Assembly (NCBI GenBank): GCA_017523995.1
Contig: JAFWUX010000194.1
Coordinates: forward strand, 1-44,820
Direction of reading: 5' to 3'
Source of the DNA: Oscillospiraceae bacterium
GTDB lineage: Bacteria > Bacillota_A > Clostridia > Oscillospirales > Ruminococcaceae
DNA: 44,820 nt
The translations under genes and the position numbers were made by a program. The notes beneath the pieces were generated by a model. The model was not told where the DNA came from and did no database searches. It was given only the letters and a program-made list of their open reading frames with translations. Shown one piece after another: positions 16,171 to 24,800 of this stretch; the first letter of the stretch is position 1, and every line of letters starts with the position of its first letter.

Positions 16171-17307
16171 TCATGTCAGATAAATCAGCCCTGCCTCGAA
16201 GACAAAAATCAGAGGGAGAATATATTTTCTGGGATTGCGCCAGAGATCCGGCTCCGATTTCCATTTTGTGATCGGGAACCGATCCTCCAGAAACGCTGTG
16301 CAAACCGCATTCTCCACTGCAAAGAGTCCTGCCGCAATGAATGCGCGGATGTCGATCTGTCCGCCCGCAAGCGAGAAGGCGGTCAGGAACACCGCAAACA
16401 CCAGAACATCAAAGCAGAACACCGCCGCGGCATAGGGCACGAAAAACTGTGCGGTCTTGTCCGGAAGCGCTTTCAGCTTTCGTTCCAGACTGCGGCTGGA
16501 GCTGACAATCGTGGCAAGCGGCGAATTCATCGAAACCAACGCCAGCCCGATCCCGCAGCCCATCGGGAACCCCTGCTTCTCTGTCATGACGGCGAAAAAG
16601 CAGCCGAATCCGGTGATGAACAGCGTGCTGATCAGAAAGCTCTTGTTTGAGAGCATGTAGCGGATGATATACCGCGGGACAATCAGCTTCGGCGATTTGC
16701 TGCTGTGCTTTGCCTTCAACTTTGCAGATTCCTGCACATAGAAATCATCCAGATGCAGCACGGAAAAAAGCAGAATCACCGCCACATCCGCGACAGCCAG
16801 CACAGTGATTGCCGGAACAGGCTGCTGCAGCAGTATGGCAATCACAATCGGGACTGCGGCAAGCAACAGCGATACGGCAGGCATTCTCCGGAACACTCCA
16901 AATGCTGCAAAACCGCCGAACAGCGCATAGACAAAGCTGAGAATAAAGATCACAATATCCGAAGGCGAAAGCTTCACGAATGCAAACAGCAGCGCAATCA
17001 GGATAGAGGCTTTCGTGAGCAGGACATATGCACCGATCGCCGCCGCATACGCCCAAAGGCATTTGCGGTCATCGTGCGGCATCGCAAACAGCCCCCTCAG
17101 ACATCGCGCGTTATCCTTTGAGGAGAGCGTCTGCATCACGATCGTGCCGGTAAAGCAGACCGCCGTGATAATCAGCACGCTCTGTGCCAGCGGGAGCACC
17201 AGCCCGCTCCCGTGCAGTCCGAATCCCATAATCGCCGCGATGAGCACCGTTTTCAGCGCGCTTGAATAATGGTCGCCGAGCAGTTTTCGGGCAAGCAGCT
17301 TATACAT
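16171..17307 (-). CDS. ABC transporter permease
   Basis: A 378-residue integral membrane protein with about ten hydrophobic segments in two sets separated by a basic cytoplasmic stretch (KLKAKHSSKSPKLIVPRY, about residues 200-220). This suits a membrane subunit of an ABC exporter. It overlaps the ATPase gene by eight bases and is the last gene of the operon. The ATG at 17307 is chosen; a GTG four codons upstream has its Shine-Dalgarno sequence too close. Substrate unknown: drug, peptide or bacteriocin export would be usual for this small two-component layout. Confidence 0.78.
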   Translation of the reverse strand: MYKLLARKLLGDHYSSALKTVLIAAIMGFGLHGSGLVLPLAQSVLIITAVCFTGTIVMQTLSSKDNARCLRGLFAMPHDDRKCLWAYAAAIGAYVLLTKASILIALLFAFVKLSPSDIVIFILSFVYALFGGFAAFGVFRRMPAVSLLLAAVPIVIAILLQQPVPAITVLAVADVAVILLFSVLHLDDFYVQESAKLKAKHSSKSPKLIVPRYIIRYMLSNKSFLISTLFITGFGCFFAVMTEKQGFPMGCGIGLALVSMNSPLATIVSSSRSLERKLKALPDKTAQFFVPYAAAVFCFDVLVFAVFLTAFSLAGGQIDIRAFIAAGLFAVENAVCTAFLEDRFPITKWKSEPDLWRNPRKYILPLIFVFEAGLIYLT

Positions 17308-18019
17308 CGTCCGTCTCACCCTCCGTACCGAGTGAAGCGCGGATGCTCTCAGCGTTGATCTCGCTGCCGGAATAGGTCTTTGCGATCGTGCCGTTTTCCA
17401 GCACGAGAACCTTGTCCGAAGTCAGCGTCACGCTCTCGAGGATATGCGAGGAGAACAGCACCGTGCCAAACTGCTTATAGCCTGCGATCAGCGAATAGAG
17501 CGTCTCCGTACTGGTGAAATCCAGCCCGTTGACCGGCTCATCGAGCAGGAGCAGCTCACATTTCAGCGCAAATCCGGCAATCAGATACGCCTTGCGCCGG
17601 TTGCCGAGCGAGAGATCCTTAATGAGCATGCTGCGGTATGTGCCGAAGCCGAAGCGCTCCACAAGCTCATCCACATATGCGGAATCAGGCTTTTTTCTGT
17701 AGCAGCCGAACACATAGCTGAGGTACTCATCGAAGTTGAAATAGCCGAAGGATTCGTCCTCCGAAAAGACGATGTACCGGCTCATTTTGAACGCTTTATC
17801 CTGAAACTGCGCGCTTTTCCCGCTGACGAGTATTTCGTCTGCGGAAAAGCCCTTGTGCAGTCCGCAGATGATATTCATGAGCGTGGTCTTGCCTGCGCCG
17901 TTGAGACCGATCAGTCCGATGACGCTGTTTTGCGGCAGCGAAAGATTCAGCCCCTTGAGCACCTGGGTTTCCGGCACATACCAGCCCTTCAGATTCCGGA
18001 GTTCAAGCAGTGTACCCAT
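17300..18019 (-). CDS. ABC transporter ATP-binding protein
   Basis: A 239-residue nucleotide-binding subunit. Walker A is GLNGAGKTT (residues 38-46), the signature LSLGNRRKA, Walker B LLLLDEP followed by VNGLD, and the switch His lies in SSHILE. The open frame extends 85 codons further upstream, but that part overlaps the small membrane-protein gene in another frame and looks non-coding, so I start at the ATG at 18019, where homology begins. It pairs with the permease downstream (8-bp overlap) and energises export. Confidence 0.9.
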   Translation of the reverse strand: MGTLLELRNLKGWYVPETQVLKGLNLSLPQNSVIGLIGLNGAGKTTLMNIICGLHKGFSADEILVSGKSAQFQDKAFKMSRYIVFSEDESFGYFNFDEYLSYVFGCYRKKPDSAYVDELVERFGFGTYRSMLIKDLSLGNRRKAYLIAGFALKCELLLLDEPVNGLDFTSTETLYSLIAGYKQFGTVLFSSHILESVTLTSDKVLVLENGTIAKTYSGSEINAESIRASLGTEGETDDV

Positions 18020-18027
18020 CGCGCCGC

Positions 18028-18189
18028 TCACGCCTTCCTGGACAGCGTGAATGCGCTGTAGCCAAAGAGCGCGCACATCGCAAGCGAAATCAGCCCCGGA
18101 ACGAGCTGGTGCTTGAGCAGTGCGGCCACACCGGCGATCAGCCAGATGACTGCGAAAATTGCTCTGAGGATCATATGTCTGTTTTTCAT
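18028..18189 (-). CDS. Small two-helix membrane protein (53 aa)
   Basis: First gene of the ABC operon. The frame from ATG (18189) to TGA (18028) encodes 53 residues beginning MKNRHMILRAIFAVIWLIAG and ending FTLSRKA, with two hydrophobic segments (about 8-22 and 31-47) and basic ends. AAAGGAG stands seven bases before the ATG, and the stop is eight bases before the ATPase start, so it is probably translated with the transporter. It could be a small accessory subunit or regulator of the exporter. I do not recognise the family with certainty. Confidence 0.7.
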   Translation of the reverse strand: MKNRHMILRAIFAVIWLIAGVAALLKHQLVPGLISLAMCALFGYSAFTLSRKA

Positions 18190-18262
18190 GTAGATACTCC
18201 TTTTTCGGTGGATGTTGATTCAGATGATGTTGCGCCGGATTGGAACAAATCAGCCGCATAAT

Positions 18263-18291
18263 ATTATACCGCAATTGTCAAAGCATGTCAA
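18263..18291 (-). promoter_or_regulatory. Promoter of the ABC transporter operon
   Basis: On the minus strand TTGACA (18286-18291), 17 bases, TATAAT (18263-18268), about 70 bases upstream of the small membrane-protein ATG. Confidence 0.8.
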
Positions 18292-18439
18292 TTCTTCCGC
18301 GTGATTCTTCAGGAAATATTCAGCATTTCTGTGTTTATATTTTAACAATGCAACGCCGATATGACTGTTTCATTCTCCGGAATCGCAATTTATCCGCATC
18401 TGCTGTTTTCCATCTTCCCGAACACCGGAACATGCTGCT

Positions 18440-18513
18440 GTGATATATGGAAATTAGTTAAATACCAAGCTGCAAAACACACGCATCGCTCCGCGGGGCG
18501 ATGCTGTGTGTCT
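18440..18513 (-). repeat. Partial copy (C) of the ~160-bp hairpin repeat
   Basis: Read on the minus strand it matches the central part of the repeats at 34249-34408 and 38085-38243: acagcatcgc, a CCGCGG turn, gcgatgcgtg, a TTTTG tract and, at the end, a tATATCAC block. The stem is changed on both sides (gcatcg / cgatgc instead of gcagcg / cgctgc), so pairing is kept. The rest of the 18292-18757 gap shows no supported gene. Confidence 0.5.
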
Positions 18514-18757
18514 GAACTTCTTTCGTTTTCTGCTTCGGCATGCGCTTACACAGCAACGAATGCCCCATATTTCTGTCATCATCATTTTGATTCAAGTTCT
18601 TTTTTGTATCGCTCCATCAGCGACATCAGATCATATATACATGATCCTGCAGCAGCTTCTGCTCGAGCCTGCCCCCCTTTTCAGCCGCATGTCCCAGCCC
18701 TTCTCCAGAAATGCCGCAATAATTGTGTGAAATCGTGCAAAAAACGCCGTTTCTGCA

Positions 18758-18786
18758 TTGACATCCGGCGGAATCTGTGGTAGAAT
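18758..18786 (+). promoter_or_regulatory. Promoter of the giant dockerin protein operon
   Basis: TTGACA (18758-18763), 17 bases, TAGAAT (18781-18786). Confidence 0.8.
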
Positions 18787-18792
18787 AGGAAG

Positions 18793-18847
18793 GTTCGTCC
18801 AGTTCGGGCTCTGCTTTTCCGGCAGAGTCCGAACTGCTGTGCGAACG
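18793..18847 (+). promoter_or_regulatory. Long 5' leader hairpin
   Basis: Just after the promoter, 18800-18814 pairs with 18822-18836 over 15 positions (one G-T pair) around a 7-base loop, and gttcg (18793-18797) pairs again with cgaac (18843-18847). No T run follows, so it is not a terminator. At the very 5' end of a ~14-kb transcript it would protect the message or serve as a control element. Confidence 0.65.
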
Positions 18848-18874
18848 AAAACAAAAAGTTCAGAAGGAGTTGCT

Positions 18875-21800
18875 ATGAAAAAATGGCGAAACAGGCTGTT
18901 TGCCTGCGGCATTTCCGCATTCATGCTGCTGAATGCGCTTCCGCTGCAAACCGCCCAAACCGCAATCGCTGCTGAGATCGAAGCCGCAAGCCGCGGCGAC
19001 ATCAACGGCGACGGAAAAAAAGACAGCGCTGATCTGGAAGCGCTGAAGACACTGCTCGCAACACGTCCGGATACGATCGTCGCTGAAACCGAAGATCTCG
19101 TACCGTATGATGTTACCGGCGACAGCATTGTGGATGCGCGGGATACCCTTGCGCTTTCGCAGTATGTTTCCGGTGCTGCCAAGGAGCTGCCGCTGAATCC
19201 CGGTGAAAAGCTTGCGGACAAGATCACACTCTCACTGGAAAGCAAAACCTGCTTCCCCGGCGACGATGTCAGTCTGAAGCTCTCAGTTGTGGACTGGACC
19301 AAGGATATTGCGGCCTATGATATTACGGTCGGCTTCGATACCGCGCTGAAGCTGAAAAATGTTGCGTTTTTCGCAGATGACTGTCAATATATTCCGGCGG
19401 CACGCACCGTCAAGCTGACCGGTCTGCACAAGGATGCTGCGATGCACCGCGGCGATATCGCCGTTCTGACATTTACGGTACCCAAGGACTATGAAGAGGA
19501 CTGCACAGTCGCAGTTGAGGGTGCCAATGTCTTTACTTCGGACTATAACTATTATTCGCCGGTCAGACCGACTGCGAAGATCACGGTGAACCCGCTCACT
19601 GAGCCGGTCGCACTGGAAGCGGCAGGCATCGGCAGCAAGTCCGTTTCCCTGATCTGGGATATGCCGTTCGCGGATCAGCCGGTTGTCGGTTATCATGTCT
19701 ACCGCAGCGGCAAGCAGATCGCAGAGACAACGGATACTGCCTATACCGACAGCGGTCTGACTGCGGACACGGATTATGAATACGCTGTTTCCGCATTTAC
19801 CGCAGCCGGAACCGAAACGGCACAGTCCGTGCCGGTGAAGGTTCACACAGCAGGCCCGAAGATCCGCAGCGCGGAATTTCCCGCAGAAACGGTCTCCGAT
19901 GCAAACAGTGATCTGATCGTCCGGCTTGAGCAGGCAGCACCGCTCAAGGAAATGAAACTGGACGTCAAGGGGCCGGACGGAAAAACCGTCTCAGAGATTG
20001 TCAGTCTGGAAGACAAGGATCTCAGTGCCGTCAATTATCACTGGGACGTCAGTCAACTGACGAACGGAACCTATCAGCTCGGCATCACGGTGACCGATCT
20101 GGACGGTGCTTCAGATACCGACACGGTCTCCGTCAAGGTCGAGAACAAACCGCTCAGTCAGGTGACGCTGAAAGGTACTGCCGGAGACAGAACCGCAGTG
20201 CTGGCATGGTCGCTGGCAGAAGAAGCTTCTGTCACCGGCTATACCGTATACCGCCTGAAGGCAGACGGCAAAACATGGGAAGCGATCGCAGAGATCGAAG
20301 GACGCAATACACTTTCCTATACCGATACGCAGCTTACCGCAGGAGAGAAATATACCTATGCGGTCGCAAGCAAAAACAGATACGGACAGGAAAGCCAGAA
20401 GAGCACCAGCGTGACCGTCACGCCGAAGGCGGACAGCACCCCGCCTGAAATCACCCTGTTTACGCCGAAGGGCGGACAGCGTGTATCCGGCAAGCTTTCG
20501 GTCAAGGTGCAGGCAAAGGACGAAAACAGTGTTGCGTCTGTGCGCTGCGAGCTCTCTGCGGATGAAGGCGAGACATGGACAACCGCCGGAGAGACGGAAG
20601 GCGATACCGGAAGCTGGACGATCAATACCAAGGACTATGCAGACGGCATCTACCGGCTGCGCGCAATGGCATCGGACAGCGACGGCAACCGGAGCGCCGA
20701 TACCCATATCATCGAGCTTGCGTTTGACAACACCCCGCCCGAACAGGTCCAAAATGTCCGTGCCGTCAGCATCACCGAGAAAACTGCTGCCATTGCATGG
20801 GACAATGTTGCGGATGAAGATTTTGCATATTTCAATGCAATCATCTCCGACAGCAGCAAAAAGTGGGAGCAGAAGACAGACAAGACCCTCGGCATCAATC
20901 TGGAAAATCTGACGCCGGATACAACCTATACGGTCACGGTCTATGCCGTGGACGCTGCCGGCAATGCCGGTGCACCTTCGGATACATTCAGCTTTGTTTC
21001 CACCAGCGACAACAAGGCACCGGTCATCAAGAGCATCAGCGTTCCAAAGTTTGCATCTGCGAAGGTCGCGCTGACCGTCGGTGTGGAAGCATCGGACGAT
21101 GCAGGCATCGCAAAGAGATTTCTGGAATATTCTCAAGATCAAAAAAACTGGAAGAAGCTGGTTGCAAACGGCAGCAAGACCAATTTCACCCTCTCTGACA
21201 GCACGCTGAAAGAGGGCGCGCTCTATCTCCGTGCCTATGCAGAGGACAAGTACGGCAATACGGGTGACCCGGAAAAGGCGAAAATCGTCACCCTGACCGT
21301 GGATAATACGCCCCCGGATGCACCCGGCAAGGCGACTGCAGCAGCAGACATCCTCAGCAACATCGTCACATGGGAAGCATCTCCCGCCAGCGATCTGAAC
21401 AGCTATTGCGTCGAGCGTTCGGTCACTTCGGCAACCGGCGGCTATACCACGGTTGCAGCGAATCTGACTGCACTCCGCTTTGAAGACACCGATGTAAAGC
21501 CGGACGGCACCTATTATTACCGCGTGTTCACAATCGACCGCGCAGGCAACAAGAGCAAAGCTGTTTCCGCCGACGCGGTCAAGCGCGTGCCGGATACCAC
21601 AGAGCCGGTCATTGAGCAGTGCGTCCTGTCCGTGCAGGGAAAGGTCTGCGCAGCACACCGCACGGTGCAGATCCTTGCTTCTGACGAAACTGCCGTCAAG
21701 TCGATCTCCGCAGCCTACCGCTGCAAAGAGAATGCGGACTGGACCGCACTCACCACGGAACTCGTCAAAACCAACAGTAACAAAACACAGATGCTCGTTC

Positions 21801-24800
21801 GCACAGAACTGCCGGAGAGCGTTCTGAAAGAATCCGGCGTGACCGTTCAGGTGACTGCTGAGGACGCCGTCGGAAATAAGAAGATTCAGGAGTTTGCATT
21901 CCAGGTCGATGACAGCAAAGCAGAGATCAAAAATGCCAAAGCCGCACTGGACGGCAAACAGATCAATGTGACATGGGACTGCCCGGATGCTTCCGGTGTC
22001 ACTGTGTTTTATGTATACCGCAGGACCGGCGCGGCCGGCGAGGAGTTCTGCATCGGAAAAGCAGATCCGAAAAAGGGTTCTGCGGCCTATTCCTTTACCG
22101 ATACAGACCTCACGGCAGGCGGCACCATGTACTACCGCATTGAGGCGAACATGGAAAGCGGCAACACCGTTTCTGCTTCTGCCGGTCCGGTCGAGGTACA
22201 GGCGATCCCGAAGGCAAGGCTGGATTATACCCCGGCACAGCTTGTCGGTGCGGAATATACCTATGATGCACGCAGCTCTGAAAAAGCAGAGGATATCACA
22301 TGTGTAAAGATCAGCTTCGGTGATGCAACCGAGGAGATCGTCAGACAGTCGCTCGATACTGCCGTGTTTACGCATACCTATACAAGCGTCGGTGAATATG
22401 AAGTGACGCTGACCGTGCTGAACGGCAACGGCGTTTCGGATGTCCTCAAAAAAACTGTTTCCGTTACGGAGCCTGCCATGTTCGGGGATGTACGTCTGCA
22501 TGTCACCCAATCGGACGGCAGTCCTGCTGCCTATGCGAAAGTCTATATTGACGCCGGAACGAATATGCAGACAACAGCACAGACAGATGCAAACGGTATT
22601 GCTGCGGTCAAATGCACAGCCGGCGGTCATGAGTTCGGCGTCTATATGCCCGGCTGCCTGCCCGTGACGAAATACTGCACACTGACCCCGGATATGACAA
22701 CGGATGTCTATCTCACGCTGATGAAAGATGATATCGTCAAGGCAGACTTTCAGGTCAGCCGCATGTCGCTTGCGGAAATCAAAGCGGCAGGCATTGAAGT
22801 AGAGGACCCTGAAAACTGCAATATCGTGCAGGTCGATATTTCGCTTTCGTATTCGGTCACCTCGACTGTGTCGGATCGAATCAGAGTCTATGTGAATCAG
22901 GGCGGCGGTTCAGGTTCCGGCGGCGGAACAGGCGGCGGCGCAGGCGGCGGCCGCGGAAGATATATTGTCCAGGGCGGCGGCAGCGGCAGCGGCGGCTCAG
23001 GCTACAGCTATGAGGTGCAGGAAGTCTCCCGCGATGTTAACACGCTGGTTCTGCTGCGTGTCCCTGCCAAGGCACAATTCCTCAAAGAGTTCTTCAAGGT
23101 CGATATGATCGTGCTGAACAATGCTTCATCGGAATTTCCCCTGACAGGCTGCAAGGCATCGCTGAATCTGCCGGAAGGACTGAGCCTTGCATCGGATTCT
23201 GCGTCCTACGGTTCGCCGATCGTCAATATCGGCACGATCCCGGGCGGTCAGCAGGAAACGGTCAGCTGGGTTGTCCGCGGTGACCGCGCCGGTTCTTACA
23301 GTTTCAGCGCGGACTTCAGCGGAACCCTTCAGCCGTTCAACGAACCGGTTTCCATGCGTTTCGGCTCCGAACAGCAGATCACCGTCGAAGGCGCGGAAGC
23401 AGCTTCGATCACCGTGAACTTTGACCCGGTCATCCGCAAAAAGAATATGTTAGTGGAAATGGTGATCGAAAACAACACTTCCGGTGACCTCAACGAGCTC
23501 TCCACGGATATCGGCAACGTGATCCGGGAATGCGGCGGAACAGATGCCGCGGGCAATCCGAAAGCGGATGTTTATCAGGTGCGCTTCATTGATACGGACG
23601 GCATCATGCAGCTCGTGGACAGCGCAGACATCATCAAGGTACTGCACCCGGGACAGAAGCTCAGCGTGGTTTATGACATTAAAAATGTGCTCGAATCGGA
23701 GCTTCAGGGTGTGTATAAGAATACATCCGGGGCGTTGCGGCATGATTCCAACAGTTCCAACGTGGTTGTGCAGATCAAGCCTGTCAGACTCACAAGCATT
23801 GATGACCCGCTGTACGGAATCGCTCTGGATCCGGAAAAGGAATATCTGCTCATGTTCTCGGATCGGAACGGAAAAGCCGTTCCGTATACGGCGGTAGAGA
23901 TTTATGAACTGAACGGCACTGTCAAAACCGTGCTTGCTTCCGGTACTGCAGATGAAAGAGGCAGATTTGTCGTACCGCGCGGTGACGCAGAAAAGCAATA
24001 CTATGTCGCTGCAGCGGCGGACGGATTTGCCAAAGCGATCAGACCGTTCAAGTTCCCGAAGCGCATCGAAGAATACCTGACAACATTTATGCTGGAAGGC
24101 AATTACAACAACAGCGACTATCATGTGCGCTATGCGAATTACAGCAGTTCGACTGATTTTGTGAACCTCATCACCAAAGACTACATTGTGAACATCAAAG
24201 ATGATACGCCATTCTCGATCATCGGTTCCACGAAGGATGCCGGTGCCCAATACGAACTGCGGCAGAAGGATGTCTCGAAAGCAATCAAGACCACAGAGGG
24301 CGACTACGGTTCGTTTGCGTTCATGGAGCTGAGCCCGTCGATGTTTCATGAAGACCGCCCCGTGTTCATCCGTGTTTATACAGACAAGGGTGATACCTTT
24401 GACACAACGCTTGGGCTGCAGGTTGTGAATGTTTCACCGGAGAAGCTTGCCGGAGAGATGGATGACAAACTGGCTGACACGTTTTCCGATTTTCTGTTAA
24501 AGAATGATCTGGTCGGTACGATTCCGGGCGAGTATCATGATGAAATTGATGATCTCGCTTTGGATGAAAACGGCACGGACAAAAATGATAAAGACAGCAA
24601 ATTTTTGGATCTGGACTTTTCAATTGATTTAAGCCAGAAGATGAATAAAAAAGACTTGGACTGGGATATCAAACATACTGTGAATAAGGATAAGGTTTCA
24701 GCAGAATTCCTCATGCGCTTGACGAAGGAGTTTTCATTCCTGACGAAGAAAAAGAACTGTATGCTCAGACTGATAATCGGAGGCGGCGCGAATATTGACA

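Noticed and set aside
18020..18274. 85-codon N-terminal extension of the ABC ATPase frame
   Set aside because: It overlaps the 53-residue membrane-protein gene and the leader, and matches no ABC domain. The ATG at 18019 fits the family start.
20111..22630. 839-codon open frame on the minus strand inside the giant dockerin gene
   Set aside because: It runs antisense to well-supported modules, has Cys/Arg/His-rich unstructured composition and no ribosome site. It is a codon-bias shadow.
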